Origin: Corallococcus interemptor
Lineage (GTDB): Bacteria > Myxococcota > Myxococcia > Myxococcales > Myxococcaceae
Direction: 5' to 3'
Length of the DNA: 49,948 nt
Assembly (NCBI RefSeq): GCF_003668875.1
Contig: NZ_RAWM01000058.1
Location: forward strand, 1-49,948
The position numbers and the translations under genes are program-made. Numbering within the stretch: the first letter of the stretch is position 1; every line of letters starts with the position of its first letter. This document shows positions 41,364-49,915 of this stretch, in pieces. Under the pieces are notes generated by a model. The model had not been told where the DNA came from and did not search any database. It saw only the letters and a program-made list of their open reading frames with translations.

Positions 41364-42644
41364 GTGGCCCACCTCCCCGACATCGCATCCCAGGCCCCGC
41401 GCGCCTCCGCCTCCCCGGCGGCGCGTTGGGGCCTGTTGTTCGTCCTGGCCGTCTCTGTCCTGGGCACCGGCTGCGCCAGCGACTACGTGGCGCGCACGGC
41501 GTCCGCGCGCTCCGCGTACCAGGCCTCTGACTATCCGCGCGCCCTGCGTGAGCTGGACGGCGAGCAGAAGGAGGCCCCCGAGCGCGACCAGCTCCTCTTG
41601 CTGTTGGACAAGGGCATGGTGCTGCACGCGTCCGGGCAGTGGGAGGAGAGCACGAAGGTGCTGGCGCAGGCGGACGACCTCAGCTCCCAGCTGGACATCA
41701 CCTCCGTGAGCGAGGAGGCCGGCATCCTGCTCAGCAACGAGCGGCGCCGCGCCTACCGCGGGGAGGACTTCGAGAAGCTGATGATCTCCGTCCTCCAGGC
41801 GCTCAACTACGCGGAGCTGGGCCGGGACGAGGACGCGCTCGTGGAGGTCCGCCGCGTCAACGAGCGCATCGAGAAGATGATCACGGAGGAGAAGAAGCCG
41901 TACGAACAGCTCGCCATCGCGCGCTACCTGGGCGGCGTGCTGTACGAGGACCAGCGCGAGTGGGACTCGGCCTTCATCGACTACATGAAGGCGTACGAGC
42001 TGGAGCCCCGGCTGGGCGGCCTGGTGGAGCCCCTGTTGCGGCTGGCGAAGAAGACGGGCCGCGACGACGCCTACGCCACCCTGTCCCAGAAGTTCCCGGA
42101 CGTGGCGCACGACCCGCTGGGCCCCACGGACGGGCAGCTGGTCGTGGTGGTGGAGGCGGGCCTGTCACCACAGAAGGAGCGCGCGTCGCGCGACTACGGC
42201 GACTCCGGGGACCTGATTGAGGTGCCCGTGTACCGGGACCGCGGCGGTACACCGCCGGTGCGCGTGTCGGTGGAGGGCCGGGCGCAAGCAGCGGTGACGG
42301 TGACGTCGCTGTCGCGCGTGGCCCAGGTGCACCTGAACGACCGCATTGGCCGCATGCTGGCGAAGCAGCTCGCGGGCGCGGTGGCGAAGGCGGGCGTGGC
42401 CGCGGGCGTGGGCGCGCTGACGAAGAGCAAGGAACTGGGTGTGCTCACCTTCCTGCTGCTCAACGCGGGCAACCAGGCGGACCTGCGCTCCTGGCTTTCA
42501 CTGCCGGCGGAGTTCCAGGTGGCGCGCTTCCGGCTTGCTCCGGGAAAGCACACGGTCCAGGTGGATGCACCGGGCCGGCCCACCACCCACCTGGTGGAGG
42601 TGAAGCCGGGGCGGGTGGAGGTGCTGGTGGTGCGAAGCTACTGA
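41364..42644 (+). CDS. COG3014-like TPR lipoprotein adjacent to lpoB
   Basis: The 426-residue protein starts with a type II signal sequence (cleavage at GTGC, Cys at about 37) preceded by an unusually long N-terminus. Residues about 45-245 are helical with TPR-like phrases (YPRALRELDGE, AYELEPRLGGL), and the C-terminal part (about 260-426) is beta-rich with a Gly/Ala-rich hydrophobic stretch (LAKQLAGAVAKAGVAAGVGALTK) that could insert in a membrane or act as a flexible hinge. This layout and position next to lpoB fit the COG3014 family. The start is GTG; because the N-terminus is long, a later start cannot be ruled out. Confidence 0.82.
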   Translation: MAHLPDIASQAPRASASPAARWGLLFVLAVSVLGTGCASDYVARTASARSAYQASDYPRALRELDGEQKEAPERDQLLLLLDKGMVLHASGQWEESTKVLAQADDLSSQLDITSVSEEAGILLSNERRRAYRGEDFEKLMISVLQALNYAELGRDEDALVEVRRVNERIEKMITEEKKPYEQLAIARYLGGVLYEDQREWDSAFIDYMKAYELEPRLGGLVEPLLRLAKKTGRDDAYATLSQKFPDVAHDPLGPTDGQLVVVVEAGLSPQKERASRDYGDSGDLIEVPVYRDRGGTPPVRVSVEGRAQAAVTVTSLSRVAQVHLNDRIGRMLAKQLAGAVAKAGVAAGVGALTKSKELGVLTFLLLNAGNQADLRSWLSLPAEFQVARFRLAPGKHTVQVDAPGRPTTHLVEVKPGRVEVLVVRSY

Positions 42645-42676
42645 CGGCGTCGTTTTGGGAGTAGGGTGCGCGCCCC

Positions 42677-43435
42677 ATGTCGCCGGTCGTGGCCGAAGTC
42701 GTCCTGTATTCCTTCATCGTCGTGGTGAGCGCGCTGGCCGGCGCGGGCGTGGTCATCTTCAATGACCGCTCCACGCGGCTCGTGACGTTCCTCGCCTTCG
42801 CGGCGGGCGTGATGTTCGGCGCGGCCTTCTTCCACATGCTCCCGGAGGCCTACGAGGGCGGCGGCTGGTGGGCCTTCGCGCTCGTGCCCATGGGCTTTCT
42901 CTTCGTCCTGGTGCTGGAGCGCTACCTCGTGGCGCACACCTGCGAGGAGCCGCCGGACTGCGCGGAGCACGTGCACGGCCACGCGCTGGGCTTCAGCGCG
43001 TTCCTGGGCCTGTCCACGCACACGCTCTTCGACGGCATCGCGCTGGGGTCCTCCGTGAAGGAGGGCGTGGGCGCCATGGCGCTCTTGGCCATCACCGCGC
43101 ACAAGGTGCCCTCGTCGCTGTCGCTCGCGTCCATCCTCCAGGCGGAGGGCAAGAAGCGCGGCACCATCCTGGCGTACACCGCGCTGTACGGCCTGATGGT
43201 GCCGGTGGGCGCGGTGCTCTACTTCGGCTTCGACGCGGTGCTGAGCTTCCAGTCGCTGGCGCCCAAGGCCCTGGCCTTCTCCGCCGGCACCTTCCTCTAC
43301 ATCGCCGTGTCGGACCTGCTGCCGCACGTGAACAAGCACGGCAGGGACAAGCCCGGCCGCAACCTGGTGGCATTGGCAGCCGGGTTGCTGGTGATGTTCG
43401 TGCTCGCGCGCGCGCTGGGGCACACGGACCACTGA
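42677..43435 (+). CDS. ZIP-family metal transporter
   Basis: The 252-residue polytopic protein has about eight helices. The metal-binding helices carry STHTLFDGIALG (about 113-124) and AHKVPSSLSL (about 140-149), the ZIP signature pair HxxxDG and HxxP. A His-containing loop (ECAEHVHGH region, about 95-102) could bind zinc. ZIP proteins import Zn, Fe or Mn, and some bacterial relatives are low-affinity. The ATG follows GGGAGTAGGG about 10 nt upstream. Its stop lies 7 bp before the methyltransferase ATG, so they may share a transcript. Confidence 0.9.
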   Translation: MSPVVAEVVLYSFIVVVSALAGAGVVIFNDRSTRLVTFLAFAAGVMFGAAFFHMLPEAYEGGGWWAFALVPMGFLFVLVLERYLVAHTCEEPPDCAEHVHGHALGFSAFLGLSTHTLFDGIALGSSVKEGVGAMALLAITAHKVPSSLSLASILQAEGKKRGTILAYTALYGLMVPVGAVLYFGFDAVLSFQSLAPKALAFSAGTFLYIAVSDLLPHVNKHGRDKPGRNLVALAAGLLVMFVLARALGHTDH

Positions 43436-43442
43436 AGACATC

Positions 43443-44234
43443 ATGGAAAGACGCAAGGACTGGTACGAGCACCCGGAGTACTACGAGGCCATCTTCGGCA
43501 CGGACACCGTGCGGGAGGCGGACTTCCTCCAGGCGCTGAGCCGGCGCTTCGGCACCGGCGGCAACCAGTGGCTGGAGCCCGCGTGCGGCGCGGGCCGGCT
43601 GGTGGCGGAGGCCGCGAGCCGGGGCCTGAAGGTCGCGGGCTATGACTTGTCGGAGGCCATGCTCGCGCACGCGCGCAAGCGCCTGTCCCCCGCCGAGCGC
43701 CGCCGCGTGAAGCTGTCCCAGGCGCGCATGGAGGACTTCTTCGACCCGGCGCTGGAGGGGCGCGTGGACCTGGCCCACACGCTGGTCTCCACCTTCCGCT
43801 ACCTGGACAGCGAGAAGGCCGCGGTGGAGCACCTCACCGGCACTCGCCGCCTGCTCAAGCCGGACGGCATCTACGTGCTGGGCTTCCACCTCACGGACTA
43901 CGCGCGCTCCGGTCCGGAGCACGAGCGCTGGGTGGGGCAGGTGGGTCCGGACAAGGTCGTGTGCAACACGCACGAGGGCCTGCCGGAGCAGCGCCTGCGC
44001 CGCTCGCCCATGCGCAACCGGCTGCGCGTCACCGGGCCGGACAAGGACTGGCTCATCGAAACGACCTGGTACTTCCGCACCTACGACGAGGCCCAGGCGA
44101 AGCGCCTGTTCCGCAAGTCCGGCCTGCGCGCGGTGGCCACGTTCGACTTCGACTACGACCTGGACTCGCCCGTGGGACGCGGCAGCCCGCGCCTGGACCG
44201 CGTCTTCGTGCTGAAGCCAGACGGATTGGTGTGA
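43443..44234 (+). CDS. Class I SAM-dependent methyltransferase
   Basis: The 263-residue protein has SAM motif I LEPACGAGRL (44-53), an acidic residue at the end of beta2 (GYDLSEAML, Asp68), and motif IV-like RVDLAHTLVSTFRYL. It starts with RRKDWYEHPEYYEAIF, a phrase common to small methyltransferases in Proteobacteria that act on small molecules. The substrate is unknown; no biosynthetic cluster is nearby. It is probably cytoplasmic, coupled to the ZIP gene upstream. Confidence 0.88.
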   Translation: MERRKDWYEHPEYYEAIFGTDTVREADFLQALSRRFGTGGNQWLEPACGAGRLVAEAASRGLKVAGYDLSEAMLAHARKRLSPAERRRVKLSQARMEDFFDPALEGRVDLAHTLVSTFRYLDSEKAAVEHLTGTRRLLKPDGIYVLGFHLTDYARSGPEHERWVGQVGPDKVVCNTHEGLPEQRLRRSPMRNRLRVTGPDKDWLIETTWYFRTYDEAQAKRLFRKSGLRAVATFDFDYDLDSPVGRGSPRLDRVFVLKPDGLV

Positions 44235-44303
44235 AATGACCCGGCCGCCTCCCTGCTGGGGAGGCGCGCGGTCCGTCAGGTTTTGGGGCTCAAGCGTCAG
44301 GGG

Positions 44304-44346
44304 TTTTTGCGTCCTGTCCGGACGCGGTTGCGTTCCATTGGGACGC
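44304..44346. promoter_or_regulatory. Tandem hairpins built on a GCGTCC/GGACGC unit
   Basis: TTTTT (44304-44308) is followed by GCGTCC/GGACGC (44309-44325) and then GCGTTCC/GGGACGC (44330-44346, one G-T pair). Two consecutive stem-loops with nearly the same arms suggest a duplicated regulatory or termination element. Confidence 0.4.
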
Positions 44347-44397
44347 AGTTTGACGTGGGGCTTCGCAGGAACCCGCGAAATCATTGGGCCCTGTCGC

Positions 44398-44413
44398 TGG
44401 CACGCCGCCCGCA
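44398..44413 (+). promoter_or_regulatory. Candidate sigma54 promoter upstream of activator gene
   Basis: TGGCACG-CCGC-CCGCA keeps a full -24 element and the -12 GC at the exact 10-bp spacing, but the TT of TTGC is CC. Transcription would start near 44424, 180 bp before the activator ATG. Auto-regulation by sigma54 is plausible; a chance match in GC-rich DNA is also possible. Confidence 0.4.
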
Positions 44414-44607
44414 ATGCGTCTGGCCATACGCGCCGGCAACGGCGTGTACCGCATCCAGATGCACCCGGAGCGCGGAAGGAGGGGCCGCTCCTTCCGCGCT
44501 CTCCATCTGAATCCGCACCTCCCCGTTATCTCCGATAGAGTCGGCGTCTGTTTTCGGGACGGCTTCGCCGGTCGGCGGTGGCGTGGCTTCCGCAGGGAGG
44601 CGAGCGG

Positions 44608-46326
44608 ATGCGAGACGAGTTGGCGCAGCTGATGGCTGCGCTCAGGGACTCCAAGGACTTCGAGACCGCGGCGGCGGCCACGTTGCGCCGGATGCTGGCC
44701 GTGGCGGAAGCCGCGGTGGCGTCCAGCCGCTACGCGGGCCGGGCCCGGGTCCTGCGCGGCATCGTCCACCTGCGTCCTGGCGAGGCGTACCGCCGGCTGG
44801 CGGCGCTGGACGTGGGCGCGCGCGAGGTGACGGACGCCGGTGTCGGCACGCCCTTCTTCACCTCCGCCACGGCGTGGCGCGCGGTGGTGGAGCACCGGTG
44901 CGCGGTGTCCATCGACGTGAACATCGGCACGGTGCAGCCGCACGCGCCGGACGCGCCGGTGACGGGCGACCCGGGCCTCGCGGGCTTCCACAGCAACGAA
45001 AGCAAGCAGCGCTTCCTGGGCCGCCACGCGACGCACGTCTGCGTGCTGCCCCTGCGCACGCCCTCGGGCATGGAGGGCATGATTTCGCTGGAGGCGGACT
45101 GCCTGGCCGCCATGGGGCAGGAGTTCGTCTGGCGCGAGGCCGGGGACCTGCTCCAGCTGCTCACGGACATCGCCGCGCCGTACCTCACCGCGCTGCCGCA
45201 GCGGCCGGTGGCCACGCCGGAGGTGGACGAGTTCCTCCCCGTGGTGGGCCGCTCCATGGCGGAGCTGCTGCCGATTCTCCGCACCTTCGCGCTCCAGGAC
45301 GAGACCATCCTCGTGAGCGGCGCCACGGGCGCGGGCAAGTCTCGCCTGGCGCGCTGGTGCCATGAGCGCTCCGGCCGCCGGGGTAAGCCCTTCGAGACGC
45401 TGGACCTGGTGACGGTGCCGGAGGACCTCCAGATGGCGGAGCTCTTCGGCTGGAAGAAGGGCGCGTTCACCGGCGCCGTGCGCGACGCGCCGGGCGTGGT
45501 GGCCCGCTCGGATGGCGGCACGCTGTTCATCGACGAAATCGACAAGCTGTCGCTGAAGGCGCAGGCGGGCCTGCTGCACCTGCTGGAGTCGCGCAGCTAC
45601 CGGCCGCTGGGCGAGGGCACCGGAGAGAAGCTCGCGGACGTGCGCTTCATCATCGGCACCAACGCGGACCTGCACGCGCAGGTGCGCGCCGGCCGCTTCC
45701 GCGAGGACCTGTACTACCGCGTGAACGTGCTGCCGGTGCGCATGCCGCCCCTGCAGGACCGGCAGGACGAGATTCCCCTCTGGGCGCGGTACATGGTGAA
45801 CCGCCGTCACCGCGAGCGGCCGGCGGAGGGCTCCGCGCGGCTGGCCCCGGAGGCGGAGCTGCTGCTCAGCACCAGCTCCTGGCCGGGCAACCTGCGGCAG
45901 TTGGACAACATCGTGCGCCGTGCGTACTCCATGGCGATGGTGGACCACGCCGGCGGCACCGGCGACCTGGTGCTCCAGGAGAAGCACGTCTCGCAGGCGC
46001 TGGGCTACGAGCAGGCCCCCGGCGGCCGTCCGCTGCCGGAGGCGCTGCGGGCCGCGGCGCAGGCCTTCGTGGGCGAGGCGCGCAGGCGCAGCTCGCTGGA
46101 CCTGGACTTCGCGGACAGCTTCCGCGGGCTGGTGCTGGGCATGGCCATCCGCCAGGTGGGCCGCGACGAGGCGTTCCGCCTGCTGGGCCGCGAGAGCCTG
46201 GTGAAGAACCGCAACCACCACAAGGCGCTCAAGCGCGAGCTGGAGAAGGTGGACGGCCTCTACAAGGCGCTGGGCGAAGGGGGCTCTCCCTTCGCCGACC
46301 TGCTGGAGAACGAGGACTCTTACTGA
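44608..46326 (+). CDS. Sigma54-dependent transcriptional activator with N-terminal GAF-like domain
   Basis: The 572-residue enhancer-binding protein has an N-terminal sensory region (about 15-195) with GAF-like phrases (VCVLPLRTPSGMEGMISLEAD). The AAA+ domain has Walker A GATGAGKS (238-245), GAFTGA (285-290) for sigma54 contact, Walker B GTLFIDEID (304-312) and WPGNLRQLDN (425-434). All elements for opening sigma54 holoenzyme are intact. The C-terminal 100 residues do not show the usual Fis-type helix-turn-helix clearly; the end reads RLLGRESLVKNRNHHKALKREL, which may be a divergent one. The start is the ATG at 44608 with GGGAGG about 8 nt upstream. The target genes are unknown. Confidence 0.93.
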   Translation: MRDELAQLMAALRDSKDFETAAAATLRRMLAVAEAAVASSRYAGRARVLRGIVHLRPGEAYRRLAALDVGAREVTDAGVGTPFFTSATAWRAVVEHRCAVSIDVNIGTVQPHAPDAPVTGDPGLAGFHSNESKQRFLGRHATHVCVLPLRTPSGMEGMISLEADCLAAMGQEFVWREAGDLLQLLTDIAAPYLTALPQRPVATPEVDEFLPVVGRSMAELLPILRTFALQDETILVSGATGAGKSRLARWCHERSGRRGKPFETLDLVTVPEDLQMAELFGWKKGAFTGAVRDAPGVVARSDGGTLFIDEIDKLSLKAQAGLLHLLESRSYRPLGEGTGEKLADVRFIIGTNADLHAQVRAGRFREDLYYRVNVLPVRMPPLQDRQDEIPLWARYMVNRRHRERPAEGSARLAPEAELLLSTSSWPGNLRQLDNIVRRAYSMAMVDHAGGTGDLVLQEKHVSQALGYEQAPGGRPLPEALRAAAQAFVGEARRRSSLDLDFADSFRGLVLGMAIRQVGRDEAFRLLGRESLVKNRNHHKALKRELEKVDGLYKALGEGGSPFADLLENEDSY

Positions 46327-46345
46327 CGCCGCGGGGGGCGCGCCC

Positions 46346-46843
46346 TCAGTGGATGGCGCTGCCCAGCGGCTGGTGGTTCTCGTCGCGCAGGCCCACCAGC
46401 ACGCTGGTGCCGTTGTCCATCACGCGCAGCTCTCCGTAGCGCGCGTTCGCGTAGCGCTCCGCGTGGCCCTCCTGGAAGAAGAAGGCCTCCGCGCCCAGGC
46501 GCATCTGCGAGTTGCGGATGCGGAAGCGCAGGCGCACCTCGCCGGGCCCAAGCGCGGTGCCCGGCGTCTCGTAGCGCACGAACTCGCCCACGTTGTGCTC
46601 GTCCAGGCGCAGCACCACGTTGCCATCCTCCTGCGGCTGCTCGCGGCCCTCTCGCCAGCCCTGGTTGATGGCGTAGTCGAGCACCATGTAATCGCCCTGG
46701 ATGAGCGAGCGCGGGTCCACCGGGGCCAGCCGCAGCAGCACCGGCTGCCCCCGCGCGAGCACGGTCTCCTTCTGCACGACGAGGAAGGCGAGCGCGACGA
46801 ACACCAGCGCGAGCCCCCCGAAGATGACGGCGGTGCGTTTCAT
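46346..46843 (-). CDS. GDYXXLXY domain protein
   Basis: This 165-residue protein has one N-terminal membrane helix (about 5-23) and a soluble beta-rich domain. GDYMVLDY at 50-57 is the family's name-giving motif. The family has no known activity but is consistently encoded with DUF4401 and DUF2157 membrane proteins, as here. Its ATG overlaps the stop of the DUF4401 gene by 4 bp, making it the last gene of the trio. It is convergent with the sigma54 activator gene, 19 bp away, over a GGGCGCGCCC palindrome (46336-46345). Confidence 0.9.
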   Translation of the reverse strand: MKRTAVIFGGLALVFVALAFLVVQKETVLARGQPVLLRLAPVDPRSLIQGDYMVLDYAINQGWREGREQPQEDGNVVLRLDEHNVGEFVRYETPGTALGPGEVRLRFRIRNSQMRLGAEAFFFQEGHAERYANARYGELRVMDNGTSVLVGLRDENHQPLGSAIH

Positions 46844-47949
46844 GGGGCCTCCGCGAGCACGGCGGGCTGCCGCCGCAGGAAGAACTGCCGGACACCCAGG
46901 AGCACCAGGCCGCTGCCCAGGAGCGCGAGCGCCTTGGCCAGCAGCGTGATGCGCAGGTCGTAGTAGTAATACGCGCCGAACGTCAGCAGGAACGCCACCG
47001 CCAGCCCCAGCATCACGCGGCTGCGGCGGTGGAAGCCGAGCGTCAGCATCAGCACCGCCACCAGCACGCCCGGCGTGCTCAGCGTCATCAGCGTGAGCAG
47101 CACGAGCGCGCAGACGGCCGGAATCCAGATGCGCTTGTCATTCGCAAGCCCCAGCTCGCGCAGCACCCGCCACCCCGTCCACAGCGCGAGGAGCGCCAGC
47201 GCGATGGAGAGGTACGCGCTGGGGAGGAACCCGCTCTCGAAGCGGAAGACGTAGTGGAAGCCCTCCTGTGAAGCCTCCCAGTTGCGGAACAGCAGCCACC
47301 CGGGGACGGCGCACGCGAGCGCGAAGGCGATGGGACCCACGCGGGCGCCCAGGGGGCCGCGCCGCAGCTGGGATTCATGCAGCAGCAGGCCGGAGAGCGC
47401 CGCGGCGCACACGAGCATCCACAGGTCCACGGCCGCCCCCCCCACGACCTCGAGCACCAGCGCGCCCACGGACGCGCAGACCCCTACGGTCGCCAGGAAG
47501 TAGAGGATGACGTCCGGGAACACGGCGAGCAGCACCAGGGACGCCACCACCCCCGCGAGCGAAATGGCCACGGTCCCCAGGTCCAGCTCTCCCAGCCCCA
47601 CCAGGAACGCGCCCACGCCCGCCATGCACAGGGCCAGCGCGAGCTGCTCCATGAAGGGGCCCCGGGTCGCCCTGCGCAGGAACACCGCGCCCACCGCCAG
47701 CGCGAGCCCCAGGCCGAGCAGCGCCACCTCCTCCTTCCACAGGCCCACGCAGGCGAAGAAGCTCAGCAGGAGGACGGCGGACAGCCACGCGCCACCGCCG
47801 GACAGCGCCTTCACGTACCACGGCGAGGCGCCCTGCGCCTTCTGCCGGACCTCCAGGGTGGTGCGGGCGCGCGCGTCCACCTCCGCGTCCACGTGGCCCT
47901 CGGCCTTGAGTCCCGTCAGCACGTCTTGAATGGTCGGTCGCAGGGCCAT
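46840..47949 (-). CDS. DUF4401 family membrane protein
   Basis: The 369-residue protein begins with a soluble segment of about 40 residues (RPTIQDVLTGLKAEGHVDAEV...), followed by about ten hydrophobic helices and a short cytoplasmic tail. The layout and its place between a DUF2157 gene and a GDYXXLXY gene identify DUF4401. The function is unknown. The start is ATG, 2 bp after the DUF2157 stop, and its stop overlaps the next start, so the three genes are translated as a unit. Confidence 0.85.
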   Translation of the reverse strand: MALRPTIQDVLTGLKAEGHVDAEVDARARTTLEVRQKAQGASPWYVKALSGGGAWLSAVLLLSFFACVGLWKEEVALLGLGLALAVGAVFLRRATRGPFMEQLALALCMAGVGAFLVGLGELDLGTVAISLAGVVASLVLLAVFPDVILYFLATVGVCASVGALVLEVVGGAAVDLWMLVCAAALSGLLLHESQLRRGPLGARVGPIAFALACAVPGWLLFRNWEASQEGFHYVFRFESGFLPSAYLSIALALLALWTGWRVLRELGLANDKRIWIPAVCALVLLTLMTLSTPGVLVAVLMLTLGFHRRSRVMLGLAVAFLLTFGAYYYYDLRITLLAKALALLGSGLVLLGVRQFFLRRQPAVLAEAP

Positions 47950-47951
47950 GT

Positions 47952-48965
47952 TCAGGTCTCCTCCGAAACGCCCGTGGCCTGCGACTCGTGGCGCAGCCAG
48001 TAGACGGCGAGGCCCACCTCACCGATGAGCAGCAGGGGCAGGAAGAAGAGGGTCATCTCCTCGGCGTGAGTCACTTCGATGAAGAAGTAGCCCGCCGCCG
48101 TGGTGACGAGCGTGATGACGCTCACCGCGCCCACGGTGAGCAGGAACAGCTCTCCGTGAAGGTGCCGGTGCAGCGCGTAGATGGCCACCAGCGCGCCCAG
48201 CACCAGCAGCAGGCCCACGCCGGACTCGAGCGTGCGGCCATGCCCTTCGCCCACGATGAACAGGCAGCCCAGCCCCACCAGCGGTATCAGCGTCATGAGC
48301 GACAGCACGCGGGGCATCCACCGGCCCTGGAGCCAGGACACCTTCAGGTTGGCGAAGTGCTCGTACGTCGCCCAGGCGAAGCCGTTGAGCAGCCCCAGCA
48401 CCAGCGCCAGCCGCGCCTCGTGCGCGTCGGAGTGCCCCATGCGCTGGCCCCAGAAGAGGATGACGCCGGTGTTCACCAGCACCAGCTGGAGCATCCACAG
48501 CGGCGTGAAGCGCGCCAGCGCCACCCACGGCAGGATGAGCACGCACCACCCGATGAACAGCTCATACGGATCCGCGCCCGTCTGGTACGCCTGCCCGTAC
48601 ACGGCGAGCAGTGGCCCCACCAGCACCGCGGCCGCGAGCAGCGCGAACTGGCCCGCCGGCCGGTCACCCAGCCGCCACGCGCCCACCGCCGCCCCGGCCA
48701 TGCCCAGGCAGATGAGGCCCAGCTTGGTGAAGCGCCCCATGTCCGCCCAGTTGTAGGCGAAGAAGTACACCACGCCCGCCAGCACCAGCAGCGAGCCCAG
48801 GGCCATCAACGTCGTGGACAGGAACGCGCGCCACGCGGGCCGCGCCGGCGATGCGACCGCCAGGTGCAGCGCGCGCCCGTACGCGTCCGGGCTCAGGATT
48901 CCGGCGTCCGCCAGCGCGTGCAGCCGCTCCGGCGTCGCCTCCAGGTCGAGGAAGTCTTTCGGCAC
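47952..48965 (-). CDS. DUF2157 family membrane protein
   Basis: The 337-residue protein has a soluble N-terminus (about 1-45, predicted helical) and about ten membrane helices. FAYNWADMGRFTKLGLI (about 68-84) is the characteristic DUF2157 phrase. It is the first gene of the three-gene membrane operon. The GTG start is followed by PKDFLDLEATPERL, a plausible N-terminus. Function is not known; the constant association with DUF4401 and GDYXXLXY proteins suggests a single membrane complex. Confidence 0.88.
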   Translation of the reverse strand: MPKDFLDLEATPERLHALADAGILSPDAYGRALHLAVASPARPAWRAFLSTTLMALGSLLVLAGVVYFFAYNWADMGRFTKLGLICLGMAGAAVGAWRLGDRPAGQFALLAAAVLVGPLLAVYGQAYQTGADPYELFIGWCVLILPWVALARFTPLWMLQLVLVNTGVILFWGQRMGHSDAHEARLALVLGLLNGFAWATYEHFANLKVSWLQGRWMPRVLSLMTLIPLVGLGCLFIVGEGHGRTLESGVGLLLVLGALVAIYALHRHLHGELFLLTVGAVSVITLVTTAAGYFFIEVTHAEEMTLFFLPLLLIGEVGLAVYWLRHESQATGVSEET

Positions 48966-49014
48966 GGCGGAGGACTGTACCCGGTTCGCATGACGCCGGG
49001 GACGTCGGGCACGC

Positions 49015-49914
49015 TCACGTCCCGGAGCGCTCCGCGTCCAGGAAGGCCTTCAGCTCGGGGAGCACGCGCTCGGGATGCTCCAGTTGCGGACTGTGTCCGC
49101 AGTCCACGCGCAGCACGCGGGCCTGGGGAAGCCCGCGCGCGGCCTCGTCCGCCAGGGAGACGGGCAGCGTCTCGTCGCGCTCGCCCCAGACGAGCAGCAC
49201 GGGGACCTTCACCTCGCCCAGCCGCTCGCGGCGGTGGAACACCGGGCCCGTCAGCGGCACCAGCGCGTTGAAGGCGTGCGCGGCTTCGGGCCTCCCTCCG
49301 GGCACGCTCAACAGCTCATAGCCCAGCTGTCCCAGCTTCTCTCCCAGCGGCGTGGGCGGCGGCGGCAGCATCCGCGCCATCGCCCAGGGGCCCAGGTTGC
49401 GCGCCAGCCGCTCCGGCCCCGCTCGGAAGAACAGGCGCGAGGCGCGCGGCATGTCCGGGCCCAGCCCCATCGCGTCCACCAGCGCCAGCCGCTCCACCGG
49501 CACCGCGCCGCGCAGCGCGAGCTCCAGCGCCACCAGCCCGCCCAGCGAGTGACCCACCACCGACACCGGCCCTGTCGCCAGCATGCCCAGGGCCTCCTCC
49601 ACCGGCGCCGTGAAGAAGCGCACCGCGTCCTCGGCGGACCGCACGGGCACGTCGGCCGGGGTGGATTGACCGAAACCGGGCAGGTCCAGGGCCAGCACCC
49701 GGTGGTACCGGGCCAGCGCCGTCAGGTACGCGAACCAGTGGGTCGCCGCGTGCCCACGCCCGTGGAGGAAGACGACCGTGGAGCGCGCCCCGTCCCCGGG
49801 GCCAGGGCCTCCTTCGAGGATCCGTACCGCGCCGCCGCCCCCGGGCAGCCAGTGCACCTGGGGCACCACGGCCGGGGCCAATTGGGCCAACAGGCCTGTC
49901 TCGACCGGGCCCAC
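49015..49914 (-). CDS. Alpha/beta-fold hydrolase, N-terminus uncertain
   Basis: The 299-residue protein has the hydrolase fold with the nucleophile in VGHSLGG (Ser about 120), an acid in WGERDETLP and His in DCGHSPQLEHP. FLHGRGHAATHW forms the oxyanion-hole strand. It is cytoplasmic as far as seen; the substrate is unknown. The GTG at 49912-49914 lies 1 bp from the fold-back junction, and the frame stays open to the end of the window, so the true start may lie off the contig. The DUF2157 operon begins 49 bp downstream on the same strand. Confidence 0.88.
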   Translation of the reverse strand: MGPVETGLLAQLAPAVVPQVHWLPGGGGAVRILEGGPGPGDGARSTVVFLHGRGHAATHWFAYLTALARYHRVLALDLPGFGQSTPADVPVRSAEDAVRFFTAPVEEALGMLATGPVSVVGHSLGGLVALELALRGAVPVERLALVDAMGLGPDMPRASRLFFRAGPERLARNLGPWAMARMLPPPPTPLGEKLGQLGYELLSVPGGRPEAAHAFNALVPLTGPVFHRRERLGEVKVPVLLVWGERDETLPVSLADEAARGLPQARVLRVDCGHSPQLEHPERVLPELKAFLDAERSGT

Positions 49915-49915
49915 G

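Larger units (their letters stand above)
44235..44607. other. 373-bp intergenic region: hairpins and possible sigma54 promoter
   Basis: No gene is supported. The region begins with a GC-rich hairpin (about 44245-44264, 8-bp stem, no adjacent T tract), then two tandem hairpins (44309-44346), then a sigma54-like element at 44398-44413, and ends with the GGGAGG ribosome site of the activator gene. The remaining sequence shows nothing I can name. Confidence 0.5.
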
